Assembly: GCF_003399635.1 (NCBI RefSeq)
Contig: NZ_NBXB01000011.1
Span: 62,001 to 126,000, forward strand
Reading direction: 5' to 3'
DNA length: 64,000 nt
DNA from: Subtercola boreus
GTDB taxonomy: Bacteria; Actinomycetota; Actinomycetes; Actinomycetales; Microbacteriaceae
Each line of letters begins with the position of its first letter. Position 1 is the first letter of the stretch. Shown piece after piece: positions 1 to 9,126 of the stretch. The notes beneath the pieces were generated by a model. That model searched no databases. It saw only the letters and a list, made by a program, of their open reading frames with translations, and had not been told where the DNA came from. The translations under genes and the position numbers were made by a program.

Positions 1-1110
1 CTGGCGCGCGGCTACATCATCCTCTCCCTTCCCCTCGGGCTCTTCCTGCTGGTGCTGTCGCGGAGCATCTGGCGGCGCTGGCTCAGCCGGCAGCGCAAGG
101 TCGGCCTGTTCAGTTCGAAGGTGCTCCTGGTGGGTTCCAGTGCGAGCGCCCTGCACATCGCGAGGGAACTCGCCCGCCAGCCCCAGGCCGGCTATCTGGT
201 CGTCGGAGCCTGCGTGCCGAGCGGCCTGGTCGCCGACTACCTGCCGAACACCGACATCCCTGTCTTCGGGAACATCGACCACCTGAAGGCGGCGATGCTC
301 ACCTGCGGCGCCGACACCGTGGTGATCACCTCGAGCGACGAGTTGGCGCCGGAGAAGATCCGGGAACTCAGCTGGAGCCTCGAGCCGGGCAAACAGCACC
401 TCGTCGTGGCGCCCTCCCTGACCGACATCGGTGGTCCGCGCATCCACACCCGTCCTGTGGCCGGGCTCCCCCTGATCCACGTCGAGACGCCGCGCTACCA
501 GGGCGGCAAGCGATTCACGAAGCGCGCGACCGACATCGTGCTGTCATCCGTGCTCATTCTGGTTCTCTCACCGCTGCTGTTCGTCGTGGCCATGGGCGTG
601 CGGTTGAGCACTCCGGGAGACGTCTTCTTCCGGCAGGAGCGGATCGGGCTGAACGGTGCTCCGTTCAAGATGCTCAAGTTCCGGTCGATGGTCGTCGATG
701 CCGAATCGCGGTTGGCGGGGCTTGCGAGTGAGACGCGGACCGAGGGGAACAGCATCCTGTTCAAGATGGCCAACGATCCCCGGGTGACTCCGATCGGTCG
801 ATTCCTCCGGCGTTTCAGTCTCGACGAACTGCCCCAGCTCTTCAACGTCTTCGGCGGCAGCATGTCGGTCGTCGGCCCCCGGCCCCCGCTCCAGCGCGAA
901 GTGGAACAGTACGAGAGCCACGTTCACCGGCGCTTCCTGGTCAAACCCGGGATCACCGGGCTCTGGCAGGTGAGCGGCCGCTCCGACCTCTCGTGGGAGG
1001 ACTCGGTGCGGCTCGACCTCTACTACGTCGAGAACTGGTCCATGACGGGCGACCTGCTCATCCTGTGGAAGACCGCGCGGGCCGTACTGGCTTCTGAGGG
1101 AGCCTACTGA
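1..1110 (+). CDS. EPS-priming polyprenyl-phosphate sugar phosphotransferase (5' truncated)
   Basis: Initiating transferase of exopolysaccharide synthesis: it moves a sugar-1-phosphate from a nucleotide sugar onto undecaprenyl phosphate on the cytoplasmic face of the membrane. The frame is open to base 1, so the start and most N-terminal helices lie outside the window; only the last of them (first ~22 visible residues) remains. A nucleotide-binding-like domain follows (VLLVGSSASA), then a hydrophobic helix and the C-terminal bacterial sugar transferase domain with KFRSM, DELPQLFNV and VGPRPPL. This is the WbaP/WcaJ-like family. The transferred sugar cannot be read from sequence. It heads the visible part of the EPS locus. 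Confidence 0.93.
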   Translation: MARGYIILSLPLGLFLLVLSRSIWRRWLSRQRKVGLFSSKVLLVGSSASALHIARELARQPQAGYLVVGACVPSGLVADYLPNTDIPVFGNIDHLKAAMLTCGADTVVITSSDELAPEKIRELSWSLEPGKQHLVVAPSLTDIGGPRIHTRPVAGLPLIHVETPRYQGGKRFTKRATDIVLSSVLILVLSPLLFVVAMGVRLSTPGDVFFRQERIGLNGAPFKMLKFRSMVVDAESRLAGLASETRTEGNSILFKMANDPRVTPIGRFLRRFSLDELPQLFNVFGGSMSVVGPRPPLQREVEQYESHVHRRFLVKPGITGLWQVSGRSDLSWEDSVRLDLYYVENWSMTGDLLILWKTARAVLASEGAY

Positions 1111-1126
1111 GCAGGCAGACGCCTGC
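1111..1126. terminator. Short hairpin directly after the sugar transferase stop codon
   Basis: GCAGGC-AGAC-GCCTGC forms a 6-bp stem with a 4-base loop starting on the base after the stop codon. There is no real T tract (TTCC follows), so it is a weak terminator or an attenuating hairpin. Confidence 0.35.
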
Positions 1127-1185
1127 TTCCACACTCACCCGCGCCACGTCGGTACCTCCAACTTCTCCACGACAACTCTGCTCAC

Positions 1186-1191
1186 TACAAT
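1186..1191 (+). promoter_or_regulatory. Possible -10 element (TACAAT) for ugd
   Basis: TACAAT lies about 42 bases before the chosen ugd start, in the 123-base gap after the sugar transferase. The -35 side (TTCTCC, 17 bases upstream) is poor. The rest of the gap shows only the hairpin at 1111. Confidence 0.35.
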
Positions 1192-1233
1192 CGGGATGCC
1201 CACCTCGTGCTCCCAACGACGAAGGATATGTAT

Positions 1234-2547
1234 ATGAAGATGTCTGTTATCGGCTGCGGCTACCTGGGAGCGGTGCACGCCGCATGCATGGCGGAGCTCG
1301 GCCACGAGGTGGTCGGAATCGACGTCGACCAGTCGAAGATCGATGCGCTCGCCGCAGGCCAGGCCCCGTTCTTCGAACCGGGACTGCCCGAACTGCTGCG
1401 CTCGGCCACGGCCACGGGCCGTCTCTCCTTCTCGACGGATCCGGCTGCGGCCAAGGGATCGCAGGTCCACTTCGTGGCCGTCGGCACCCCGCAGAAGAAG
1501 GGTGAGAACGCCGCAGACCTGACGTACGTCGATGCTGCGGTCGATGGGCTCATCCCCTTCCTGTCGGAGGGTGACCTGGTCGTCGGCAAGTCGACGGTTC
1601 CGGTGGGCACGGCTGCTCGCCTGGCGGCGAAGGTGAAGGCGGGCGCTCCCGGCGCCGACCTCGCCTGGAACCCGGAGTTCCTCCGCGAGGGCTTTGCCGT
1701 CAAGGACACGATCTCGCCCGACCGCCTGGTCTACGGCCTGCCGGGCGGGGAGGGCCACGCGCACGCCAAGGCGCTGCTCGACGAGGTCTATGCGATCGCC
1801 CTCGGGAACGACACCCCTCTCGTCGTGACGGACTACGCCACGGCCGAACTGGTCAAGGTCTCCGCGAACGCCTTCTTGGCGACGAAGATCTCGTTCATCA
1901 ACGCGATGGCCGAGATCGCGGAAGTGACAGGGGCAGACGTCACCCAGCTCGCCGATGCCATCGGTTTCGATTCGAGGATCGGCCGCAAGTTCCTGAACGC
2001 AGGCGTCGGCTTCGGCGGTGGATGCCTGCCCAAGGACATCCGGGCGTTCACGGCTCGCGCAGAGGAGCTCGGACGCGGAGAATCTGTCGCCTTCCTGAAG
2101 GAGGTCGACGCCATCAACCTCCGCCGTCGCCAGCGAGTGGTCGACCTCGTCGTCGAGTCTCTCGGCGGAAGCGTCTTCCAGAAGAAGGTCGCCGTGCTCG
2201 GCCTGTCGTTCAAGCCCGACTCGGATGACGTGCGCGACTCTCCCGCGCTCGATGTGGCCGTACAGCTGAACGGGCTCGGCGCCGATGTCATCGCCACCGA
2301 TCCGGAATCGATCCGGAACGCCCAACGGCTTCACCCACAGCTCTCCTTCACCGAGAACACGGCCGACGCCCTCGCCGGTGCAGAAGCGGTTGTCATTCTG
2401 ACCGAGTGGAAGGAATTCCGCGAGTTGGATCCGGCATGGGCCTTCGGCCTCGTCGAGAACGCGATCGTCATCGACGGCCGCAACTGCCTCGACATGGCTG
2501 CCTGGCGGGAGGCGGGCTGGACCTATCAGGGTCTTGGCCGCCCGTAG
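1234..2547 (+). CDS. ugd: UDP-glucose 6-dehydrogenase
   Basis: Oxidises UDP-glucose twice with NAD+ to UDP-glucuronate, a cytosolic precursor step for acidic EPS. The protein has 437 aa, usual for the family. The N-terminal Rossmann motif GCGYLG is at residues 7-12; the central domain carries the catalytic GFGGGCLPKD with the nucleophile at Cys264; the C-terminal UDP-binding domain has GLSFKPDSDDVRDSP. I chose the ATG at 1234 because AAGGA (1222-1226) is 7 bases upstream; GTG 1207 and ATGs at 1228 and 1240 are also in frame. Its product would feed the epimerase encoded at 13180-14136. UDP-ManNAc dehydrogenase is the nearest alternative, less likely from the overall motif set. Confidence 0.93.
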   Translation: MKMSVIGCGYLGAVHAACMAELGHEVVGIDVDQSKIDALAAGQAPFFEPGLPELLRSATATGRLSFSTDPAAAKGSQVHFVAVGTPQKKGENAADLTYVDAAVDGLIPFLSEGDLVVGKSTVPVGTAARLAAKVKAGAPGADLAWNPEFLREGFAVKDTISPDRLVYGLPGGEGHAHAKALLDEVYAIALGNDTPLVVTDYATAELVKVSANAFLATKISFINAMAEIAEVTGADVTQLADAIGFDSRIGRKFLNAGVGFGGGCLPKDIRAFTARAEELGRGESVAFLKEVDAINLRRRQRVVDLVVESLGGSVFQKKVAVLGLSFKPDSDDVRDSPALDVAVQLNGLGADVIATDPESIRNAQRLHPQLSFTENTADALAGAEAVVILTEWKEFRELDPAWAFGLVENAIVIDGRNCLDMAAWREAGWTYQGLGRP

Positions 2548-2554
2548 GCGGCAG

Positions 2555-3841
2555 GTGCGTCATGGCGCTGGTGCATTGAGCACGCGGAGAGTCAGGCCCC
2601 AGCGCCTCGGGCGAGGTCTGCGGGCGTGGCTGGCGATCATCTTCGCGGGGCTCCTGACAGTGGTCACCGGATGCTCGGGGTCGACGTTCATCATGCCTAC
2701 CCCGACGGCGAGCGCCGGCGACACGGCCTACCTTCGCGGCGTGAACGTCTTCAGCCTCTACGCGAGCCGGTTCCAGAGCACGGACAGCGACTCGATCGGT
2801 GAACCCCAGTCGAGCTACGACTACCTGGCGTCCCGCGGGATCAAGCTCATCCGGCTCGCTGTGCCGTGGGAGAGGCTCCAGCCGATCAAGGGCTACAAGC
2901 TCGGTGCCGACGAGACGTTGACCCGTGAGCAACTCCTGGCCTCGCTCAAGGCGCCGATCGACAAGGTGTACCTGGCCAAGGTCGTCGACGAGGTCGAGAA
3001 GATCCAGACGGCCGGGATGGTGGCGATCGTCGACCTCCACGCGGGGTGCAAGTATCCCTCGAACCAGCGGAGCAACGCGAACAACCCGATCCTCCGCTGC
3101 GGCGACGGCATCACCACGGCCCAACTGAGTTCCGTCTGGAAGTCGCTCTCGACAGCGCTGAAAGACGAGCGCGGGGTGTTGGGCTACGACCTGGTCAACG
3201 AACCGAACACGAGCGAACTGCCCGGAGGCCTCCCCGCCTATGAGGCTCTCGCGCAGGCGCTTATCACGGTCATCCGTGACAACGGCGACTCGAAGATCAT
3301 CTGGGTGCAGTCACCCGTCAACTCCAGCGACGCGATCACGGCCACCACCAAGGGGCCGACGGTCGTCGACCCCCTGAATGCCCTGGTCTTCTCCCAGCAC
3401 TTCTACCCGTACGGCACAGCGCTCAAAGACCTCGCCTACACCCCTGAGTTCGACGCGTCGACCCTCAAACGCATCGACGGTTTCGGCATGTGGTGCAACA
3501 CCTGGAAGGTGCGGTGCTCGATCGGGGAGATCGGCTGGCCCGGGGAGGACTCGGCTCCGACGGGCGGCGAGCTCGCCGGGTGGAACAGTCTCGGCGACAG
3601 GATGTACCAGCTCGCCGACTACTACCAGATGGATGTCACCTACTTCGAGGCGATGTCGTCGTACCACGAGCACCTCGTCGCCTACGACAGCGTGCACAAC
3701 GACGACACGGACAAGCGGTTGTTCCCGCTTCCCGGCATCAACCAGGCCCACTCGCAGGCGGAGGTCATCGAAAGGCATCCGACCACCGGTGACATCGACC
3801 AGCAGCGGCTCGGTCGCCCGAACCTCAGCCCGATCAAGTAG
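2555..3841 (+). CDS. Secreted lipoprotein glycoside hydrolase, GH5-like
   Basis: Probable extracellular endo-glycanase anchored by lipid. The N-terminus has Arg-rich residues, a hydrophobic stretch and a lipobox ending VVTGC. The catalytic TIM-barrel shows the GH5/GH-A pattern: VDLHAG in an early strand, acid/base Glu in LVNEPN (about residue 216) and probable nucleophile Glu in IGEIGWPG (about residue 325). Its place directly after ugd, with the frame able to start inside ugd, suggests it trims or edits the EPS made here. The start is uncertain: TTG 2534, GTG 2555 and TTG 2576 are all in frame with no clear ribosome site; 2555 follows a TAGGCGG stretch. Substrate is unknown. Confidence 0.82.
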   Translation: MRHGAGALSTRRVRPQRLGRGLRAWLAIIFAGLLTVVTGCSGSTFIMPTPTASAGDTAYLRGVNVFSLYASRFQSTDSDSIGEPQSSYDYLASRGIKLIRLAVPWERLQPIKGYKLGADETLTREQLLASLKAPIDKVYLAKVVDEVEKIQTAGMVAIVDLHAGCKYPSNQRSNANNPILRCGDGITTAQLSSVWKSLSTALKDERGVLGYDLVNEPNTSELPGGLPAYEALAQALITVIRDNGDSKIIWVQSPVNSSDAITATTKGPTVVDPLNALVFSQHFYPYGTALKDLAYTPEFDASTLKRIDGFGMWCNTWKVRCSIGEIGWPGEDSAPTGGELAGWNSLGDRMYQLADYYQMDVTYFEAMSSYHEHLVAYDSVHNDDTDKRLFPLPGINQAHSQAEVIERHPTTGDIDQQRLGRPNLSPIK

Positions 3842-3867
3842 CGGAACCGGGCCCTCGGGGGGCGTCT

Positions 3868-4371
3868 TCAGGCCTGCATGTCGGGCTTGAAGCCGGACTG
3901 AACCTCGCGGGTCGTGGGCCAGGTGGCGGCGATGCGTGCGGAGAGGTCGTCGTACGACCCGATGATCCGCGCCGGGTTGCCGCCGACGATCGAGCCCGCC
4001 GGAACCGACTTCGCCACGACCGAACCGGCCGCGACCACGCTTCGCGCCCCGATCTTCACGCCGGGGAGGATCGTCACGCGTGCGCCGATGAACACATCGT
4101 CACCGATCTCGATCCGAGCCAGCCAGAAGTGCCTCCTGCCCGCCTCGTTCCGCACCAGCCAGCCCGTTCCGTCATGGGTGATGAACAGCACACCGCTGCT
4201 GACGGTCACGCGGCTGCCAATCGTGATCAGCTCGTACTCCGAGCTGACCTCCATGGAGAGGATGCGGCACCCTTCCCCGATCTGCACGCCCATCTTCCTG
4301 CTGGCGTAGACCGGGCCGCGTGCCGCTGAGTAGAGGCGCCAGCGCCAGCGCTCGGTAACGCTCAGCTTCAC
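3868..4371 (-). CDS. Hexapeptide-repeat acyltransferase (O-acetyltransferase type)
   Basis: A left-handed beta-helix acyltransferase of 167 aa, probably adding acetyl groups to an EPS sugar in the cytosol. Repeats with I/V-G-x-x-V spacing run from about residue 35 to 150 ([20 protein letters not shown], then [16 protein letters not shown] and GGNPARIIG, typical of the maltose/galactoside acetyltransferase-like group). The GTG start overlaps the stop of the upstream ligase gene by the sequence GTGA and has GGAAGG just upstream, so the two are translationally coupled. A much longer frame extending upstream is antisense-like shadow over the ligase. Exact acceptor unknown. Confidence 0.85.
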   Translation of the reverse strand: MKLSVTERWRWRLYSAARGPVYASRKMGVQIGEGCRILSMEVSSEYELITIGSRVTVSSGVLFITHDGTGWLVRNEAGRRHFWLARIEIGDDVFIGARVTILPGVKIGARSVVAAGSVVAKSVPAGSIVGGNPARIIGSYDDLSARIAATWPTTREVQSGFKPDMQA

Positions 4372-5690
4372 GTCAGCACCTTCCGATCCCGGGAGTTCGC
4401 CGTCCAGGCGAGGGCCCCGATCACCGGCCACAGCACCGCGGGCGCGCCCTGGTTGGTGAAGTACGGGGCGATGAACGAGGCGATGACGAGTCCGATGAGA
4501 AGGGCGAGCAGGGGGATCGCGGCGCGGCCGAGGTCGCTCTTGCGTGCGCGGACCACGGAGGTGAAGAATCCGCCCAGCAGCAGCATGAGCAGGATGAAGC
4601 CGACCACTCCCGAGGCCGCCAGGGCTTTGATCCACTCCGACTCGGGAGCCGCCCAGGTCATCGAAGCAGGGAGGGTGGGCCAGGACGCGGAATCGTGCCA
4701 CAGCCCCTGCCCCCAGCCGAAGACGGGCTGCTGGAGCCAGGTGGGGATGCCTTCGTTGAACCAGAGCACCAACCGGAACCCGATGGTCTGGGGGAGCCAG
4801 GCGAGTTCAGGCGGGATGTTCGCCGTCGTCGTCGCCTGTTTCTCGAGGCGGTCGGTGATCAGGGTGCCGAACACGCCCCAGGCGATTCCCGAACCGATCG
4901 TCAGCAGCACGATCAGTCGGCCACCGATACCGGCGACGTAGCCGGTGACGAGCACGACGACAGCCACGACCATGATCGAGGCGAAGGTCACCGTCGAGAC
5001 GATTCCGAGCGAACCGATCGCGATGGTGATGAGAGCGAAGGGAGACAGCCGTCCCCGCTGGTTCTTGTCGATCACCAGCACCACACAGGCGACCGCGACG
5101 ATGCAGCAGAGGTAGGCGCCGAGCGCCGTCCAGTGCCCGATCGTGCTCGTCGCCCGCACGGCCGCCCCGAGTTCGGTGCGGTTGATCAGCGCCGAACTGT
5201 TCGTCTGGGTCAGCAGGAAGTCCGACACCGGCTGGAAACCGGCCAGCTGGAGCACGCCGAGGATGGCGACCGGGATACCGGGCCAGGCGATTCCGATGAG
5301 AAGCCGGCGGAGACCGGCCAGGTTGTGGATGGCCAGACGTGCGGCGAGGTAGGCCGCGAAGTAGTAGAGGGCCGAGTTGGAGTACGCGGGGCTCGGATCG
5401 TGCCGCAGGGTGCTGGCATCGATGTTCTCGATCACCACCATCATCACCGCGTAGCCGAGGGCGATCCAGTCGAAGGCGCGGATCCGGAAGGTGCCGAGGG
5501 TGCCGGTCGGAATGATCAGGAACGCCAGCACCAGCGCCGCGACGAGGAACGCGCTGGACAGGTTCAGAGGGCCGACCTGCCAGATCAGCCCGACGGACGC
5601 GGCCGAGAGCCCGAGCAGGGATCCCAGGATGAGGGCGCCCGTCATCCTCGGTTCGACGGCGGGAGGCGGCGAAACCTCGCTCTGATTCAT
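4368..5690 (-). CDS. O-antigen ligase / Wzy-like polysaccharide polymerase
   Basis: Integral membrane protein of 440 aa with roughly 11-12 hydrophobic helices and one larger loop before the last third (region with [14 protein letters not shown]), the layout of the O-antigen ligase/Wzy polymerase superfamily. In a flippase-dependent pathway it would polymerise lipid-linked repeat units outside the membrane. There is no lipid A in actinobacteria, so polymerase is more likely than ligase. TAGCTT lies 11 bases before the ATG, suggesting a very short leader; the gene diverges from the flippase gene at 5814. Family assignment is solid at superfamily level only, as these proteins share little sequence. 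Confidence 0.82.
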   Translation of the reverse strand: MNQSEVSPPPAVEPRMTGALILGSLLGLSAASVGLIWQVGPLNLSSAFLVAALVLAFLIIPTGTLGTFRIRAFDWIALGYAVMMVVIENIDASTLRHDPSPAYSNSALYYFAAYLAARLAIHNLAGLRRLLIGIAWPGIPVAILGVLQLAGFQPVSDFLLTQTNSSALINRTELGAAVRATSTIGHWTALGAYLCCIVAVACVVLVIDKNQRGRLSPFALITIAIGSLGIVSTVTFASIMVVAVVVLVTGYVAGIGGRLIVLLTIGSGIAWGVFGTLITDRLEKQATTTANIPPELAWLPQTIGFRLVLWFNEGIPTWLQQPVFGWGQGLWHDSASWPTLPASMTWAAPESEWIKALAASGVVGFILLMLLLGGFFTSVVRARKSDLGRAAIPLLALLIGLVIASFIAPYFTNQGAPAVLWPVIGALAWTANSRDRKVLT

Positions 5691-5785
5691 CCGCTGTTCG
5701 GAAGCTACGCTGATGTGGATCCCCCCTCACGAATCGGCCGGAGACCGGCACGCCCAGTGTATCAATGCCATCGACCGCCTGCGGC

Positions 5786-5791
5786 TAGGAT
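5786..5791 (+). promoter_or_regulatory. Probable -10 element (TAGGAT) for the flippase gene
   Basis: TAGGAT overlaps the upstream in-frame ATG at 5790, which makes that ATG an unlikely start and favours ATG 5814 about 16 bases after the expected transcription start. No good -35 is visible. Confidence 0.4.
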
Positions 5792-5813
5792 GAACCGACG
5801 GAAACGGAGCGAC

Positions 5814-7265
5814 ATGGGGCTACCCCAAACAGCGGCACGAGGCGCGCTTGTGACACTGGTCGGGCAACTCTTCAAGTTCGTCGTGCAGATGGCGACGCTG
5901 GTCATCCTGGCGCGGCTGCTCACACCGGGCGACTACGGCGTGATCACCATGATCACCGCCATCACGGGCATCGCCCTGATCCTCGGCGACTTCGGGCTCT
6001 CGATGGCGGCCGTGCAAGCGAAGTCGCTGTCCCAGAAGCAGAAGAGCAACCTGTTCTGGATCAACTCCTCGATCGGGCTCCTCTCGGCGACCGCCGTCTT
6101 CTTCCTGGCCGGGCCGATCGCCGCCTTCTACAACGAGCCGGCCCTGGTCGGGCTCTCCCGGTTCCTGGCCATCACGTTCCTGATGAACGGTCTCACCACG
6201 CAGTTCAAGGCCGAACTGACCCGCAATCTCCGCTTCAAGGTGCTGTCGCTGGCCGAGGTGTCGGCCCAGGCCATCGGGCTGGCCGTCGCGGTCGTCTCCG
6301 CCCTGGCCGGGCTCGCGTACTGGGCCCTGGCGTTCCAGCAGGTGAGCATCGCGCTCGCGATCCTTGTCATCGTCGGCATCATGAGCAGGTGGCGTCCGAG
6401 CCTTCCCGCCCGCCGCTCCGAGATGCGGGGGCTGCTGAGCTTCGGCGCGAACACCATGGGTGTGCAGCTGATCACCTACATCAGTTCCAACGTCGACTCC
6501 GTGTCGCTCGGGCGTTTTTGGGGGTCGGTGGTGCTCGGACTCTACAACCGTGCCTTCCAGATCTTCGCGCTCCCGATGCAGCAGCTCGCCGCCCCCATGA
6601 CGCGCGTGGCGCTCCCCGTGCTCTCGCGGATCGACAACCAGGACCAGTACCGCCGTTACGTCGAGCGGGCGCAGCTCATCTTGTCGTACGTGCTCATCGG
6701 GGCCTTCATGATGCTGGCGTCCCTCGGCTATCCGCTCTTCAGCATCCTCTTCGGCCCGCAATGGGTCTCCGCGGTGCCGATCTTCCAGATCCTGGCTCTC
6801 GGAGGCATCTTCCAGGCTCTCGCGTATGTCTACTACTGGATCTTCCTGTCGAAGGGCCTGACCTGGTTGCAGCTGCGGTTCAGCCTGATCGGGCGGGGAG
6901 TCATGGTCGTGCTGATCCTGCTGGGCGTGCCGTGGGGCGGCATCGGTGTGGCGGTCGGATATTCGCTCGGCCTCGTCGTGATCTGGGGCCTCTACTCGAT
7001 CTTCGCCATCCGCCACGCCGACCTCAAGACAGGCCCGCTCATCCTCATCGCGGCCCGACCGGTGGCTGCCTTCACCGTGATGCTCGTGGCCGCGCAGACG
7101 GTGCAGTTCTTCTTCGGCAGCGAGTGGAACAGCTGGCTACTGCTCGGCGCAGAGATCGCCGTCTGTCTCCTGGTGATCGGAGCTGCGTGCCTCATCCCCG
7201 CCTACCGTCGAGACGTGATGACGCTCGCCAGCACCGCGCGCCTGCTCCGTGCCGACACGCGATGA
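5814..7265 (+). CDS. Polysaccharide flippase (Wzx/MATE-like, MOP superfamily)
   Basis: Moves undecaprenyl-linked repeat units across the membrane for external polymerisation. The protein has 483 aa and about 12-14 hydrophobic helices; the N-terminus (GALVTLVGQLFKFVVQ, ILARLLTPGDYGVITM) is the classic polysaccharide-export start. I chose ATG 5814 (GGAG four bases upstream); the frame is open for over a kilobase upstream but that stretch is antisense to the ligase gene and has the composition of a shadow frame. It stands divergently from the polymerase-like gene, making a Wzx/Wzy pair. The next gene starts 31 bases after its stop. Confidence 0.9.
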   Translation: MGLPQTAARGALVTLVGQLFKFVVQMATLVILARLLTPGDYGVITMITAITGIALILGDFGLSMAAVQAKSLSQKQKSNLFWINSSIGLLSATAVFFLAGPIAAFYNEPALVGLSRFLAITFLMNGLTTQFKAELTRNLRFKVLSLAEVSAQAIGLAVAVVSALAGLAYWALAFQQVSIALAILVIVGIMSRWRPSLPARRSEMRGLLSFGANTMGVQLITYISSNVDSVSLGRFWGSVVLGLYNRAFQIFALPMQQLAAPMTRVALPVLSRIDNQDQYRRYVERAQLILSYVLIGAFMMLASLGYPLFSILFGPQWVSAVPIFQILALGGIFQALAYVYYWIFLSKGLTWLQLRFSLIGRGVMVVLILLGVPWGGIGVAVGYSLGLVVIWGLYSIFAIRHADLKTGPLILIAARPVAAFTVMLVAAQTVQFFFGSEWNSWLLLGAEIAVCLLVIGAACLIPAYRRDVMTLASTARLLRADTR

Positions 7266-7296
7266 GCCGACACCCGATGAGAGGAGGGGCCCTGAG

Positions 7297-8316
7297 GTGA
7301 CGCGTGTTCTCCTGTCTGTGCACCACCCGTCCAGGAACCCGTACATCGGCCAGCTGGCCGATGAGATCGACGCGCTCGGCCAGGTGTACTACTTCAGCTG
7401 GGCCCGGGCGCTCTTCGGGCGGTTCGACGTGTTCCACGTGCACTGGGCCGAGTCCCTCTACACCTCGGGCGGGCGGGCGTCACGATTCCTGAAGCGCCTC
7501 CTCGTGCGGGCGTTCCTCCTCCGTCTGCGGATTCTGCGACGACCCGTCGTGACGACGATGCACAACCGCGGACTCCACGACGACCTCGCGCCCGCCGATC
7601 TGAGGATCTACGACCTGTTGCAGCGGAGCGTCACGCTCCGCATCTTCATGAACCCGGACGGCTCCGAACAGTGGCCGCTGACCGCGGTCATCCCGCACGG
7701 GGACTACCGGGTGCATCTGGGGTTTCCCTACAGCCCCCCGGTGGATTCTGGCACGACGGTTCTGCTCCAATGTGGTCAGCTCCGGCCGTACAAGAACATC
7801 TCCGAACTGGTCACGGCCTTCGGCGAGACGGACGACGAGCACCTCCGGCTGCTGATCGCCGGATCCGCGAGACCGAAATCGTACGCGGCGGAGCTCCAGG
7901 AGCTCGCCCAGGGCGACCCGAGGATCGCCATCGAGGAGGGATTCCTCGACGAACCTGTTCTCGCAGAGACCATCGCCTCGAGCGATCTCGTGGTTCTGCC
8001 CTACCCCGATCCCTACAACTCGGGTGCGCTCTTCATGGTGTTGTCCGTCGGGCGCCCCGTGCTCATCCGGTCGACGCCGGAGACGAGGCGGTTGGCCGCC
8101 GAGTTCGGTGAGGAGTGGGTGCTCACGTTCGAGGGCGGTCTCACCGGCAGCACCCTGGAGGAGGCGGCGCGGTCGGTTCGCGGGCACACCTACTCCACCT
8201 GGCCCGACATGTCCGGCCGGGCCTGGCCCGAGATCGGACGAGCCCACATGGCCGCCTACGAGAAGGCCCTGAACCGGCTCAGACCTGCACGAGCGAGAAG
8301 AGGACCTGCTTCATGA
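7297..8316 (+). CDS. Glycosyltransferase, GT-B fold (GT4-like)
   Basis: Cytoplasmic sugar transferase for EPS repeat assembly, 339 aa. The N-terminal half has FDVFHVHWAES, a motif typical of GT-B enzymes acting on lipid-linked sugars; the C-terminal half has LLQCGQLRPYKNI and LPYPDPYNSGALFMVLSVGRPV, matching the GT4 donor-binding region (the usual E-x7-E is replaced by a Gly/Ala-containing stretch). GTG 7297 is favoured by GAGGAGGGG about 8 bases upstream; more upstream in-frame starts overlap the flippase. It overlaps the pyruvyl transferase start by ATGA. Donor and acceptor sugars cannot be inferred. Confidence 0.85.
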   Translation: MTRVLLSVHHPSRNPYIGQLADEIDALGQVYYFSWARALFGRFDVFHVHWAESLYTSGGRASRFLKRLLVRAFLLRLRILRRPVVTTMHNRGLHDDLAPADLRIYDLLQRSVTLRIFMNPDGSEQWPLTAVIPHGDYRVHLGFPYSPPVDSGTTVLLQCGQLRPYKNISELVTAFGETDDEHLRLLIAGSARPKSYAAELQELAQGDPRIAIEEGFLDEPVLAETIASSDLVVLPYPDPYNSGALFMVLSVGRPVLIRSTPETRRLAAEFGEEWVLTFEGGLTGSTLEEAARSVRGHTYSTWPDMSGRAWPEIGRAHMAAYEKALNRLRPARARRGPAS

Positions 8317-9110
8317 CGACGCGTATCTTTGCGTGGAATCCCCGACCGTTCATCTTCAACGGCCGCCTCCGAAAGGTGCTGCCGCTCAAGCGCAAGAACC
8401 ACGTGAACAACTTTGGAGACCTGCTCGGCCCGCTGATCGTCTCCGGGCTGCTCAAGGCTCGCGGCATGGGCGACCGGGTGGCAGCGGGCCGGGATCTGAC
8501 CCTGTTCAGCATCGGTTCGGTGCTGCACTTCGCCCGTACGGGAGACGTCGTCTGGGGAACCGGTGTGAATGGCAAGGTCGAGCCGGGCGCGCACACCTTC
8601 ACCGACCTCGATGTGCGCGCCGTCCGGGGTCCGTTGACGCGGTCGTTCCTTCTGGAGCGCGGGATCGACTGCCCTCCGGTGTACGGGGATCCGGGCCTTC
8701 TCGTTCCGAAGGTCATGCCGCACCTGGTCGAATTGGCGGGGGACAAGAAGTACGCCCTCACGGTCATCCCGAACCTCAACGATCTGCCGAGCTACGAGGC
8801 ATCCGACAGCCTGGTGAGTCCGATCCTCCCCGTCGAGGCCGTTCTCGAGCGCATCGCCCAGAGCGAGCTCGTCGTCGGCTCGTCGCTTCACGCCATCATC
8901 GTGGCCGAGGCGCTCGGGGTTCCTGCCCGGCTTGTGGCGACCAGCCGGGAGAGCCCGTTCAAGTACGAGGACTACTACCGGGGTTCCGGTCGTACCGAGT
9001 TCGAGATGGCGGCCACCGTGGCCGACGCGGTGCGGCTCGGCGGGGAACAGCCGCTCGATTTCGACCCCGATCCGCTGATGCAGGCGTTCCCCTACGACCT
9101 CTGGGAGTGA
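8313..9110 (+). CDS. Polysaccharide pyruvyl transferase family protein
   Basis: Probably adds a pyruvate ketal from phosphoenolpyruvate to an EPS sugar, giving acidic charge. The 265-aa protein shows the family pattern: NNFGDLLGPLIV near the N-terminus, GSVLHFA, WGTGVNG, DVRAVRGPLTR, VYGDPGLLVP and the C-terminal SSLHAIIVAEALGVP. It overlaps the preceding glycosyltransferase stop by ATGA and has GAGAAGAGGA upstream, so the two are co-translated. The family also includes CsaB-like cell-wall enzymes and WcaK/AmsJ proteins of EPS loci; context favours EPS. Confidence 0.9.
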   Translation: MTTRIFAWNPRPFIFNGRLRKVLPLKRKNHVNNFGDLLGPLIVSGLLKARGMGDRVAAGRDLTLFSIGSVLHFARTGDVVWGTGVNGKVEPGAHTFTDLDVRAVRGPLTRSFLLERGIDCPPVYGDPGLLVPKVMPHLVELAGDKKYALTVIPNLNDLPSYEASDSLVSPILPVEAVLERIAQSELVVGSSLHAIIVAEALGVPARLVATSRESPFKYEDYYRGSGRTEFEMAATVADAVRLGGEQPLDFDPDPLMQAFPYDLWE

Positions 9111-9126
9111 GGCACGCCGGGCCCGC

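Noticed and set aside
4695-5813. Long plus-strand open frame continuous with the flippase, adding ~370 residues
   Set aside because: It is antisense to the polymerase-like gene, has the Asp/Arg/Gly/His-rich composition of a shadow frame and no family match; the flippase start at 5814 has a proper N-terminus.
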